From: Bacillota bacterium
GTDB taxonomy: Bacteria > Bacillota > Clostridia > Acetivibrionales > DSM-1351
Length of the DNA stretch: 64,000 nucleotides
Direction of reading: 5' to 3'
NCBI GenBank assembly: GCA_023412275.1
Contig: JAEYNY010000191.1
Location: 1 to 64,000, forward strand
Below the pieces are notes generated by a model that made no database searches, was not told where the DNA came from, and saw only the letters and a program-made list of their open reading frames with translations. The first letter of the stretch is position 1; every line of letters begins with the position of its first letter. Shown here piece after piece: positions 55,198 to 63,472 of this stretch. Position numbers and translations under genes: made by a program.

Positions 55198-55428
55198 CTA
55201 ACAATAAACTGTACTTCTGTCGGCTTGATTTATCCAGTAACCTCCGCCCTGCACGTCACGTCTGGCACAGCAGGCGGCTTGGTTGAATTGGGGGCCATTT
55301 CCAATCAATTCCCCCTTATTATCAACGCAATATCCCATCTGACTGGGAGTTATTTCTGCATGAGCATTTAAGCGGGAATCCCTGGCAGCAAATCTTATAA
55401 CAGGTGCTGCTTTATTTGGCAGATACAT
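55198..55428 (-). CDS. Candidate RiPP precursor peptide B (76 aa, cyanobactin-like leader)
   Basis: GGAGGTGAATATT precedes ATG 55428; an in-frame upstream ATG has none. The peptide opens MYLPNKAAPVIRFAARDSRL, whose LPxxxxPVIR block matches the opening of cyanobactin leaders (LPQQGQPVIR in PatE, from memory). The C-terminal part is Gly/Asn/Gln-rich with Cys34, Cys53, Cys54 and a terminal Cys76, plus aromatic residues (GGGYW). Located 105 bp behind the fusion protease and 56 bp before peptide A. It may instead be a structural or regulatory small protein. Confidence 0.72.
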   Translation of the reverse strand: MYLPNKAAPVIRFAARDSRLNAHAEITPSQMGYCVDNKGELIGNGPQFNQAACCARRDVQGGGYWINQADRSTVYC

Positions 55429-55533
55429 AATATTCACCTCCTCTCAGCCTGTAAGTATTTATGTTATCAGTGAGAAACCTGGCAAGAACTAACTCTTTAC
55501 CTTGGCGTCACATGAAAACCGGAACTGCAGAAC

Positions 55534-58500
55534 TTAATATATACTCCAGGATCTGACTTCGCCAACCGACACAGGAACAACATCGCTGACATCAACAGTA
55601 AATCTAAACACCTTTCTGGCCTCTTCATGAACCTTTAAGGGGTTGAAAAATGTCAGCTTAATATCCCAGCAATCGGAACCGGGACGGCATATTACACTTT
55701 TTTCTGTTTCAATACTGTCGAGACTTAAATTATTATTGAAAGCATAGCTGAATACCTGCTCAACCTGGTAGATATTTGTGGCAGCATAGTTCAAGGATCT
55801 CTCCTGAGAAGTGATTCCAAGATTTCGGATCTCATAATACAGACGGGTAAGAAAGTCTTTTATGGCTTGTGATACATCACAGTTTGTAGACTTATCAAGG
55901 GTCTTTTCCAGAAGTGGCTGAATACTCCAGCAATACATACCCCTTGTATCAGGAATAATACCGGGAACCTCCTGACCGTTCAGTAAAGTGACTTTTGAGT
56001 GCATGTACCCAGGAATTGATACCATCTCCGCATTTTCAGTTATCTGTGACTTCAGGAAGCTCAAAATATGTGAGTATCCATAGCTTGCATACGCCCCCGA
56101 AGGCTGTATTGCATATATTGGCGTCTGATCATGATTCAGGGTCCATATCACGGCAGGTGCCTGCTCCGGATGAGAATTGAGATAATTCAGAAGCTCAAGG
56201 GGTTTGAATGGGTTTACATTTCTCTGAATAAAAAAATCTCTTCTGGCTTCCGTTCCAAAGTCGTAGCCAATTTTTCCGATTACGTAAACTTTCTGGACAG
56301 TGGAGCTTCCGCCGCATGCAGACGGATTCACACTGTTATTGGTCACATGTTGCATGTTTTGCACTTCCTGAGGATGTGTAGTTTCAATGTCAGGCAACCC
56401 AGCAGCTTCGACTTTTTCCTCCTGATTTGACATTGAAACAGGTAATAACTGGGTTTCTTTACTTTCAATGTTTTCCATATTTTCCATACTTCCAATCCTT
56501 CCTTTCATTTTATTATATTTGTAATCATTTATTGTAATATTGTTTTGACTTCCAATTAACTGATTCAACAGCTCCAATGCACTCGAAATATTCAGCCGTC
56601 CGGCTAGCATTTTTTTGCAGTCCTCACCATGTACGGCCTCACACCGACTGGCTGTTTTGAGAAGAATTTCTTTTATCATATATGGGTCTGGGGGGGCAAC
56701 ACCGCTTTTTTCGGTCATGCTTAGCATGAGTCCTATTACTCCTGTAACAATTGGGGTGGAAAAGCTTGTGCCAGTTTTATTGCCCGTTCCGCCCCCGGGC
56801 AACGCACCAGGTATGCCTTCTCCTGGTGCAAGGATACCCTGACTTTCATATGCTGCTCCCCAATTACTGGACGGGAGCGGCACACCATTTTTATCCAGAG
56901 CACCAACAGCCAGAACCGACGGCATGGAGGCAGGTATATGAATGCAGTCGCACCCATCATTTCCGGCAGCTGCAACCAGTAGTACACCTCTATCCCTGCA
57001 AAGGCTGACGGCCTGTTCCAAGTATTCTTCTGCATCCTCAGTCTGGGTAAGCTGACCTCCGCTTATATTAATAATGTTGGCTCCAGCGTCCACGGACTGG
57101 GTAATAGCTCTGGCCAGGTCAAGCTGCGAACATCTGCTGATTCCGTTTTCGCCCTCATCGAAAAAAATCGGTACCAGAATACCTCGGCAAGATGGCGTTA
57201 TACCACTAACAGGACTGTTCTTCTGTCCAAACAGAATACTCGCAACATGAGTACCATGTGATGATGCGGCCCCGGTACCTACAGATGATGTGGCAAGAGA
57301 TTCAAGAACCTGCAGATTTGCCCCTGCAAAACAGGGATGGGAAATGTCAACAGGACCGTCAAGCACAGCAATGCAAACCGTAGGGTCTCCTGCTGAACCC
57401 GCCTTCAGTGCACCAAGTCCCTTTTTGAAGTTGCTGATATAGGAATAGTTTTGCCCGGGTTCCTTTGCTGAGGCATCAGAGGAAGTATGGCTTCCTTCCT
57501 GCGATAAATTACCTGTCAGACTTTTGAGAATTCCAACTGCCTTTTTCAGCTCATTTAAAGTTGTTTCTCTGGATAAGCTGAACCTGATGCTGTTATTTAT
57601 CTCAACTCTGGACAACCCCATGGATTCCAGAACATAAGAATAATTACCCGAATGACTTGAACATGCTGAACCGTGGGAGGCATAAACACCTGCATCCGAC
57701 AACCTGCTCAGCATTTGACCGTAAGTACTGGGGAAGCGAATATTTGACGTGTTCCATAGGCGGGGAGAATCAATACCGTTAATAACTGCACCGGGAATAT
57801 TTTTAATGATTTCGCCTTCAAAGTATTCATGCATTTCCTTCATTTTATTTATCATATCATCCAACTTTTCCCTGGTAACCCTACAGGCCATTCCCATACC
57901 GGCTAATGCAGGGAGTGCTTCCGTGCCCCCTCTTTTTCCGTATTCCTGCTCTCCACCGGAGATAATGGCCGAAATCATGTCTTTGTCCCGTACATACAAT
58001 GCACCGGCACCCTTTGGCCCATGTATCTTGTGGGCAGAAAGAGATAAAAAATCAACCTTCAGGTTGTTAACATTTATGGGCATTCTGCCTATACCCTGAA
58101 CTGCATCGCAGTGAACAGGTATGTTGTATCTCTGAGCTATTTGAACTATTTCCGCTGTTGGAAAAATGACCCCGGTTTCATTATTTGCCATCATAATGGA
58201 GATTAACACGGTATCATTGTCAATGGCTTCTTCCAACTGTCTGAGATCTATTTCTCCTTCTCTGTTAACAGCCAGCCTGGTAATCCTGTGGCCATCTTTT
58301 TCCAACTCCTCGAAAGCCTTTAGTACCGAGGGATGTTCCACAGAAGAAGTTATAAAATGTCTTTTGGAATTATATTTTCCCGCAGATCCGAGTATTGCCA
58401 GGTTATTGCTTTCTGTTCCACCGGAAGTGAAAATAATGTTTTCCGGGCTGCAGCCCAAAAGCTCCGCAACATAGCTCCTGGCATTCTCAAGTATGGATCT

Positions 58501-58629
58501 GGCTTTTTTCCCTGGATAATGCTGACTGGATGGGTTGCCGAATCCATTTTCCATTGCCGAAAGCATTTCTTTCCGGACTTCCGGACAAATTTTCGTACTT
58601 GCATTATTGTCAAGATAAATTTCCTCCAT
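55534..58629 (-). CDS. Cysteine desulfurase / subtilisin-like protease / PatG-C fusion
   Basis: A 1031-aa cytoplasmic protein without signal peptide. Residues 1-375: NifS/IscS-type cysteine desulfurase, with PLP Lys201 (LSAHKIHGPKGAG) and catalytic Cys323 (HGSACSSHSG). Residues 410-695: S8 protease with Asp424 (VLDGP), His458 (SSHGTHVAS), oxyanion Asn557 (AAGNDG) and Ser622 (GTSFSTP). Residues 695-775: low-complexity linker. Residues 776-1031: domain beginning KVYVIGKIGYDFGTEARRD, with VIWTLNHDQTPIYAIQPSGA and RGMYCW, like the C-terminal region of cyanobactin PatG. Asp-His spacing of 34 lacks the PatG macrocyclase insertion, so simple cleavage is more likely. Two small peptides follow. Confidence 0.93.
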   Translation of the reverse strand: MEEIYLDNNASTKICPEVRKEMLSAMENGFGNPSSQHYPGKKARSILENARSYVAELLGCSPENIIFTSGGTESNNLAILGSAGKYNSKRHFITSSVEHPSVLKAFEELEKDGHRITRLAVNREGEIDLRQLEEAIDNDTVLISIMMANNETGVIFPTAEIVQIAQRYNIPVHCDAVQGIGRMPINVNNLKVDFLSLSAHKIHGPKGAGALYVRDKDMISAIISGGEQEYGKRGGTEALPALAGMGMACRVTREKLDDMINKMKEMHEYFEGEIIKNIPGAVINGIDSPRLWNTSNIRFPSTYGQMLSRLSDAGVYASHGSACSSHSGNYSYVLESMGLSRVEINNSIRFSLSRETTLNELKKAVGILKSLTGNLSQEGSHTSSDASAKEPGQNYSYISNFKKGLGALKAGSAGDPTVCIAVLDGPVDISHPCFAGANLQVLESLATSSVGTGAASSHGTHVASILFGQKNSPVSGITPSCRGILVPIFFDEGENGISRCSQLDLARAITQSVDAGANIINISGGQLTQTEDAEEYLEQAVSLCRDRGVLLVAAAGNDGCDCIHIPASMPSVLAVGALDKNGVPLPSSNWGAAYESQGILAPGEGIPGALPGGGTGNKTGTSFSTPIVTGVIGLMLSMTEKSGVAPPDPYMIKEILLKTASRCEAVHGEDCKKMLAGRLNISSALELLNQLIGSQNNITINDYKYNKMKGRIGSMENMENIESKETQLLPVSMSNQEEKVEAAGLPDIETTHPQEVQNMQHVTNNSVNPSACGGSSTVQKVYVIGKIGYDFGTEARRDFFIQRNVNPFKPLELLNYLNSHPEQAPAVIWTLNHDQTPIYAIQPSGAYASYGYSHILSFLKSQITENAEMVSIPGYMHSKVTLLNGQEVPGIIPDTRGMYCWSIQPLLEKTLDKSTNCDVSQAIKDFLTRLYYEIRNLGITSQERSLNYAATNIYQVEQVFSYAFNNNLSLDSIETEKSVICRPGSDCWDIKLTFFNPLKVHEEARKVFRFTVDVSDVVPVSVGEVRSWSIY

Positions 58630-58693
58630 GATTTTTATATTCCACCTGCCTTTTCTGCTATCTAATCAAATATATGATATGAGAGAAGATTTG

Positions 58694-58750
58694 TACTACT
58701 CAATACCCATAATATGGTAGTAATGTAACCGTTATCCATATACTACTCAA
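58694..58750 (-). promoter_or_regulatory. Repeated TTGAGTAGTA boxes upstream of the fusion gene
   Basis: The minus strand has TTGAGTAGTA at 58703-58694 and again at 58750-58741, 47 bp apart. Each can serve as a -35 region: TTGAGT, 18 bp, TATCAT for the nearer copy and TTGAGT, 17 bp, TACATT for the farther one. A near-palindrome CCATATTATGG lies between them. The rest of the 380-bp gap (58630-59011) contains this promoter region, about 190 bp with nothing recognisable, and a terminator at its far end. Confidence 0.45.
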
Positions 58751-58935
58751 AAAGGGAGGAAGTGGAAGGGAACGCGAAACTGATAACCCATTCAGGTACT
58801 CCTGAATAGAATGTATTTTTGGGAATAGCATGACAGTCTAAAATATGTAATAACGGGTGGTCAAATACTGTAATTTGGGGACTGCTTACAAATGAGAAGT
58901 ATGTTGTATAACAAACAAAACAATAGTTTTCTATA

Positions 58936-58985
58936 AAATAAAAAACGGAACCTGTAAATAGAAAAGATCTATTCATACAAGTTCC
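58936..58985 (-). terminator. Terminator of the spo0E-like unit
   Basis: GGAAC(T/C)TGTA-AATAGA arms form a stem of about 16 bp (58947-58985) followed by GTTTTTTATTTT on the minus strand, 26 bp beyond the Spo0E-like gene. Confidence 0.88.
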
Positions 58986-59011
58986 GATTTTTAAACATAT
59001 TTATTCATATA

Positions 59012-59206
59012 TCAAGCAACTTCATTACTCTCCGTATTAGTTTCGGGCTTTGCCTGTTTCATATATTTAACTATTAATTCATCAAGTTTTTGGCTCAAAT
59101 CTAGAACTTCCAGACTCATGCCTCCATTTTCCAGACAATATTCCAGTTCTAGGTTCAGTCTTTCTCTTAATGTCTCCATATCGTTATATAATTGTTGTAT
59201 ATCCAA
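59012..59206 (-). CDS. Spo0E-family aspartyl-phosphate phosphatase
   Basis: A 64-aa two-helix protein. The family signature SxxLDxLI appears as SQKLDELI. Spo0E proteins dephosphorylate Spo0A~P and so delay sporulation, which shows the host is an endospore former. TTG start, with GGGGGAG 9 nt upstream. It may be cotranscribed with the copper-amine-oxidase-domain gene 57 bp upstream and ends at a strong terminator. Confidence 0.88.
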   Translation of the reverse strand: MDIQQLYNDMETLRERLNLELEYCLENGGMSLEVLDLSQKLDELIVKYMKQAKPETNTESNEVA

Positions 59207-59262
59207 TTAACGTATCTCCCCCTTGACATAACAGAGAATACTCCGTATTGATACGGCTGTTT

Positions 59263-60021
59263 TTACTGTGCTGGCTGTACTGGTGTTGTTGTTGGCTCTG
59301 TCGGTGTTGTTGTTGGTTGTGCTGGTGTTGTTGTTGGCTCTGTTGGTGTTGTTGTTGGTTGTGTCGGAGTAGTAGTCGGCTCTGCAGGTGTATTTGTCGG
59401 ATTTTCAATCTCAACTACCTGTGAATCACTATCCCACTTTACCAATAATCCCATCTTCTCAACAATAAATTTTATTGGTACAACAGTTCTTCCGTTTATT
59501 GAACATGCAGGTACATCAATTGTTGATTCAACGCCGTTTACATATATTTTATTATTATCTAATTGAAGAACTATTTCAGTATTATCTTTTGTAATGACAA
59601 CCTTTCTTTCTGCAGAAATCCATTTAACCTCAGCTCCGAAAGCTTCTGACAATGCCTTTACCGGAATAAGTGTCCTACCGGATTTTATAACCGGAGGTGT
59701 ATCAAATTTTACTTTGGCACCCTTAACAATTATGTTTTCTACCGGCAATACTGCGACATTTTTATTATTTTTCTTAATTTTATCCCCTGCAAGTTTCAGT
59801 TTTGCAAGCTCATCCTTTGAATAAGTAGCTCTGATAGCTGCCTTTTCTGCATCTCTTTCCTGCTTTTTAATGCTGTTGGCATTTTTACCCGGCTTTTCGC
59901 TTTTAGCTGTCACATGTGTTGTAGGTGTATTACTGCTGTTTGCCAGCACACCCGGCATTACCAAAGATGTCGTAAGAATTGTAAATGCCAATGACCCAAT
60001 CAATACTTTTTGAAATTTCAT
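59263..60021 (-). CDS. Secreted copper-amine-oxidase-N-domain protein with PT-rich tail
   Basis: About 252 aa from ATG 60021 (GGGGGG 7 nt upstream). Signal peptide (FQKVLIGSLAFTILTTSLVMPGVLA), a charged helical segment, then at about residues 100-205 the copper amine oxidase N-type module (PVIKSGRTLIPVKALSEAFGAEVKW and SINGRTVVPIKFIVEKMGLLVKW). The C-terminal 35 residues are five PTTTPxx repeats, like linkers in clostridial cell-surface and cellulosomal proteins, but no catalytic or anchoring module follows. Possibly wall-associated. Confidence 0.85.
   Translation of the reverse strand: MKFQKVLIGSLAFTILTTSLVMPGVLANSSNTPTTHVTAKSEKPGKNANSIKKQERDAEKAAIRATYSKDELAKLKLAGDKIKKNNKNVAVLPVENIIVKGAKVKFDTPPVIKSGRTLIPVKALSEAFGAEVKWISAERKVVITKDNTEIVLQLDNNKIYVNGVESTIDVPACSINGRTVVPIKFIVEKMGLLVKWDSDSQVVEIENPTNTPAEPTTTPTQPTTTPTEPTTTPAQPTTTPTEPTTTPVQPAQ
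59275..59379 (-). repeat. Five tandem 21-bp repeats encoding a Pro/Thr tail
   Basis: Five consecutive 21-bp units encode PTTTP(T/A/V)(Q/E). The high sequence identity makes copy-number variation by slippage likely without changing the frame. Confidence 0.9.
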
Positions 60022-60115
60022 TTTGATTCCCCCCTGATAAATATAATTTGCAGACATTTATTTGCTGCAATATATTCATTCGTCAGTATTTGTTTTTTTG
60101 AGGGGGGAACATTTT

Positions 60116-61090
60116 TTATAAATTTCCTGTAATTCCCCACTGATTCATCAGCTTATCAAATACATCGGCACAATTTACCGTATCTTCAAGAGGAATTATA
60201 TCACTTTCAAGCTTACCTTTTTCAAATAATCTATTAAAATGCATTATTTGATGAACAAAACCTTCCTGGCAGTCATCTTCAAAAGATTCAACCAGATTAT
60301 TATCATTGTCGTAAAGCTCACATTTCCTTGAACTGAAAAACTCATACACTACAATTCTTCCATTTGTTCCGTATATTCCGGCATCCCTGTTCACGTGAGC
60401 CCTGGTTCCACAGCTTAACATTGCCAGTGTACCTGATTTAAAGCTCATATTTATAACCGCAAAATCATCTACACCGGTTTCTGCTTTTGTTGCAAATCCA
60501 CTGATCTTTTCAGGCTTTTCTCCCAGAATTCCCGTTGTAAATTCTATAACATATACACCGGTATCATATAGGCTGCCACCTGCAAGTTGAGGATTAAATA
60601 GTCTGTGTTTAGGGTCATAAGGTGCGTTAAAGCAAAATTTTGCATCTATAAGCCTAACATCACCTATTCTGCCTGAGTTTACCCATTCTTTTGCTTTTTG
60701 AAAGGAAGGAAGACAACGAGTCCACATGGCTTCCATTAAAAGCACCTTCTTACTTCGGGAAAGGGCAATCAGTTCATCTGTATCTTTTTTACTTATGGCA
60801 AGCGGTTTTTCACATAAAACAGCCTTACCGTTTTCAAGACACATTTTAACTATATCATAATGAAAATTGTGTGTGAGTGCGACGTATACGACATCTACTT
60901 CTGTATCATGTATCAATTCAATATAGCTGTCATAAATTTTGGATGCTTCGAATTTTTTAGAAAAAGCTTCTGCTCTTTCCCTGTTACTGGAAGCTACAGC
61001 CTTTAATTCTGCATCCGGGATGGTATTTAAAGCTCCGGCGAATACCTGAGCTATACCTCCTAACCCTATAATACCATATTTGATATTCAT
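60116..61090 (-). CDS. Gfo/Idh/MocA-family oxidoreductase
   Basis: A 324-aa NAD(P)-dependent dehydrogenase: Rossmann motif IIGLGGIAQVFAGAL, the family signature CEKPLAISKKD with catalytic Lys, and a C-terminal substrate domain (GGSLYDTGVYVIEF). The pattern resembles trans-dihydrodiol/deoxyglucosone-type members. The sugar or cyclitol substrate is unknown. Single gene with GGAGG before the ATG. Confidence 0.9.
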   Translation of the reverse strand: MNIKYGIIGLGGIAQVFAGALNTIPDAELKAVASSNRERAEAFSKKFEASKIYDSYIELIHDTEVDVVYVALTHNFHYDIVKMCLENGKAVLCEKPLAISKKDTDELIALSRSKKVLLMEAMWTRCLPSFQKAKEWVNSGRIGDVRLIDAKFCFNAPYDPKHRLFNPQLAGGSLYDTGVYVIEFTTGILGEKPEKISGFATKAETGVDDFAVINMSFKSGTLAMLSCGTRAHVNRDAGIYGTNGRIVVYEFFSSRKCELYDNDNNLVESFEDDCQEGFVHQIMHFNRLFEKGKLESDIIPLEDTVNCADVFDKLMNQWGITGNL

Positions 61091-61110
61091 TTGGAACCTC
61101 CATATATAAA

Positions 61111-61147
61111 AATACAGTGGTATAATGTAATATTATACCACTGTATT
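61111..61147 (-). terminator. Terminator of the minus-strand DUF421 unit
   Basis: AATACAGTGGTATAAT pairs perfectly over 16 bp with its reverse complement around a 5-nt loop, then TTTTATAT on the minus strand. It sits between the Gfo/Idh/MocA gene's leader and the DUF421 gene's stop. Confidence 0.85.
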
Positions 61148-61185
61148 CAATTGTAAAACAATAGTTATTAAAATACTTTTCTAAA

Positions 61186-61857
61186 TCATTTTCTGTAAAC
61201 TATTACATTCCATGAAGAATCCAACTCTGCAAGGAAAACTTCATGTATATAATCCATTATTCCCTGTTTTTTTAATTCGTCTACCAGCCAGACTTCACTC
61301 CTGCCAACATACTGAAGATTCTCCTGCACTATTCTTCCATTCATTATTAATGGCATACTGATCGGCTTACCGTAAACGTTAATATTCATATCCTTTTTGG
61401 TAACAGGTTTATTCTGTGACTTAGCAAAAACAGAAAGTGTACCGTTAGGCTCTAAAACTGCGGCTTCAATATCTGAAACCCGGTCGAACCCTTGCTGCCT
61501 TATCATTCCGAAAAACACATTCAAACTAATGTTAAGTCTTTTTAATTCATTGAAGTCTATCTGACCGTTATTTACAACAACTGAAGCACTATGCTCCATT
61601 ACTTTTGTGAACCTGGCAGTAACAACTATCCTCGACGTTATTAACATTAATAATATTAACAGTCCTGTTCCATAAACAGATTTAACCATTACCTTGTCAA
61701 CCAGTGGTTCTGCTGCAACATTTCCAATAACCATAAGCCCTGCAATCTCATAAGCCGTCATCTGAGCAATTGCCTTTTTTGTAAGAATTCTTGTTGATAA
61801 ATAAGTAAAAAAGTACACTATAAACACTCTTACGGAATAAGTTAAAACTGTTTGCAT
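61186..61857 (-). CDS. DUF421 (YetF-like) membrane protein
   Basis: About 223 aa, with GGAG 6 nt before ATG 61857. Three N-terminal membrane helices (about residues 5-80) are followed by the cytoplasmic YetF-type domain (VVNNGQIDFNELKRLNISLNV, IEAAVLEPNGTLSVF, and SMPLIMNGRIVQENL). Function is unknown; B. subtilis relatives are linked to spores and the envelope. It follows the DUF4363 gene and is homologous to the divergent gene at 62356. Confidence 0.9.
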   Translation of the reverse strand: MQTVLTYSVRVFIVYFFTYLSTRILTKKAIAQMTAYEIAGLMVIGNVAAEPLVDKVMVKSVYGTGLLILLMLITSRIVVTARFTKVMEHSASVVVNNGQIDFNELKRLNISLNVFFGMIRQQGFDRVSDIEAAVLEPNGTLSVFAKSQNKPVTKKDMNINVYGKPISMPLIMNGRIVQENLQYVGRSEVWLVDELKKQGIMDYIHEVFLAELDSSWNVIVYRK

Positions 61858-61887
61858 ATTTTTCTCCAATACTTATTTAAATGCTTT

Positions 61888-62259
61888 TTACGGCTCTGCA
61901 AATGGCTGTACCGCATATCCTAGTGCCGCTTTCAATAATCCGGTGTACTCCAAGGCGCTATCCTGTTTATTTTTTACAGCAATAGCCAGTTGTTCCACTG
62001 TATGGTTAAAAGTAATATTTATTTCGCTTGAATTATTAATAGCAATTAAGTGCTTTCTGGACTTGTAAGTAGTTGTGAACTTTTCTGTCTCTTTTTCCGC
62101 CCTTGGCCAATCTTTATTTGTTACTGCCTGCTCTACAGCTTCCAATTGGCTTCTCATGGTTCCTGTCTTGAAACACACAGTAAAAACTATCCACATTAAC
62201 AGAAACAGCACAAGCCAAACAAATGCAAGTTTTCTTCTTATGTCAACCCCTATTAGCAC
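61888..62259 (-). CDS. DUF4363-like small membrane-anchored protein
   Basis: A 123-aa protein (GTG start, GGAGGTGG 7 nt upstream) with one N-terminal membrane helix (VWLVLFLLMWIVFTV) and an external helical domain with two coils (LEAVEQAVTNKDWPRAEKETEKF). The same type of gene follows the DUF421 gene at 63098, although here it comes first. The two families probably act together. Function unknown. Confidence 0.82.
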   Translation of the reverse strand: MLIGVDIRRKLAFVWLVLFLLMWIVFTVCFKTGTMRSQLEAVEQAVTNKDWPRAEKETEKFTTTYKSRKHLIAINNSSEINITFNHTVEQLAIAVKNKQDSALEYTGLLKAALGYAVQPFAEP

Positions 62260-62355
62260 GAATTATCCACCTCCATTTCATTATTCTGCTTTAATTGCAT
62301 AAAAAATATTTACAACAGAATAATAACTTATTATCGGTTATCGGGAGGAATTGAA

Positions 62356-63084
62356 TTGAATGAAGGACTGGTAGTATGTGTCAGGTCAATTATAAGTTTT
62401 TTTTCGCTGCTGATATTTACCAGAATATTAGGCAAAGAGCAAATAAGCCAATTGACATTTTTTGATTATATTCTAGGAATAACAATCGGCTCTATTGCGG
62501 CAACATTGTCAACAGACCTTTCCAGCCGTTCATGGCCCCACTGGATAGGGTTACTCGTATGGGCGGCGTTGGGTTTATTGTTGGAATATATAACTATGAG
62601 ATGGAGATATGTAGCAAAGTACTTGGAAAATGAGCCTACTATAGTAATTATGAACGGTAAAATAATGGAGAAGACATTAAAGAAGATGAAGTTCAGAGTT
62701 TCGGATATTACTGAGCTACTAAGAAACAAGGATGTTTTTGATTTAAACGAGGTTGATTTCGCCATCATTGAACCAAACGGTCAGTTATCAGTTCTAAAAA
62801 AACCTGAATTTCAGAATCTTACCCCAAAGGATATGCATATTCAGAAAAAACCATCCGGTATAAGCAGTGAACTGATTTATGACGGAATATTAATAGAGGA
62901 AAATCTGAGGCAGCTGGATAAGGATAAGAATTGGCTTTTAAATGAACTTAAAAAGCAAAAAATTTCAAATATTTCAGATGTTTTCATTGCAACACTGGAC
63001 CCGTCAGGTTCCCTGTATATTGATTTATACAACGACCACATGACTAAAATCACTGATATCGGTGATTACAAAGGTCCATATTAA
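62356..63084 (+). CDS. DUF421 (YetF-like) membrane protein
   Basis: A 242-aa protein (TTG start, GGAGG 7 nt upstream) with three N-terminal helices and a cytoplasmic domain with the blocks IVIMNGKIMEKTLKKMKFRV, DFAIIEPNGQLSVLKK and ELIYDGILIEENLRQL, matching the minus-strand paralogue. It is transcribed divergently from the DUF4363 gene at 62259, with a 96-bp shared promoter region that contains a 9-bp inverted repeat (62280-62288 and 62316-62324). Confidence 0.9.
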   Translation: MNEGLVVCVRSIISFFSLLIFTRILGKEQISQLTFFDYILGITIGSIAATLSTDLSSRSWPHWIGLLVWAALGLLLEYITMRWRYVAKYLENEPTIVIMNGKIMEKTLKKMKFRVSDITELLRNKDVFDLNEVDFAIIEPNGQLSVLKKPEFQNLTPKDMHIQKKPSGISSELIYDGILIEENLRQLDKDKNWLLNELKKQKISNISDVFIATLDPSGSLYIDLYNDHMTKITDIGDYKGPY

Positions 63085-63097
63085 CGGAGGAATCTAA

Positions 63098-63463
63098 ATG
63101 AGAAAATTTCTGGTTATAACTATTCCTATTGTTACACTGGTTTTGTTTATTTTTGTAATGGAAAGTGATACTTTTTTGAAAAGGCCCTTTGGGAAGAATG
63201 ACAGTATACCTAAATCAATTAATACTGTCCTCAATGATATCCAAAAGGATGATTGGGACAAAGCGGTCAAGGATACAAACAATTTATCTGAAGTATGGAA
63301 GAAAATTGTCAGAAGGGTTCAGTTCAGCTCAGAACGTGATGAGATTAACGCATTTAGTATTAATCTTGCTCGTCTTCGTGGTTCAATACTGGCAAAAGAC
63401 AGAGCGGGAGCTTTTTCAGAACTCTATGAAGCATATGAACACTGGGAGGATCTTGGGAAGTAG
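63098..63463 (+). CDS. DUF4363-like small membrane-anchored protein
   Basis: A 121-aa protein with an N-terminal helix (FLVITIPIVTLVLFIFVM) and the same helical external domain as its paralogue (TVLNDIQKDDWDKAVKDTNNLSEVWKK, RLRGSILAKDRAGAFSELYEAYEHWEDLG). GGAGG precedes the ATG, 13 bp behind the DUF421 gene. Repeat copy C begins about 10 bp past its stop. Confidence 0.85.
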   Translation: MRKFLVITIPIVTLVLFIFVMESDTFLKRPFGKNDSIPKSINTVLNDIQKDDWDKAVKDTNNLSEVWKKIVRRVQFSSERDEINAFSINLARLRGSILAKDRAGAFSELYEAYEHWEDLGK

Positions 63464-63472
63464 GGTTTATAT

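Noticed and set aside
58743..58976. 77-codon minus-strand frame upstream of the fusion gene
   Set aside because: It begins inside the Spo0E terminator stem, has no ribosome binding site and its composition (aromatic and Ser-rich, no pattern) is not protein-like.
59275..59379. Tandem 21-bp repeats considered as a CRISPR-like or intergenic array
   Set aside because: The units are contiguous, have no spacers and lie in frame inside a coding region for a Pro/Thr tail.
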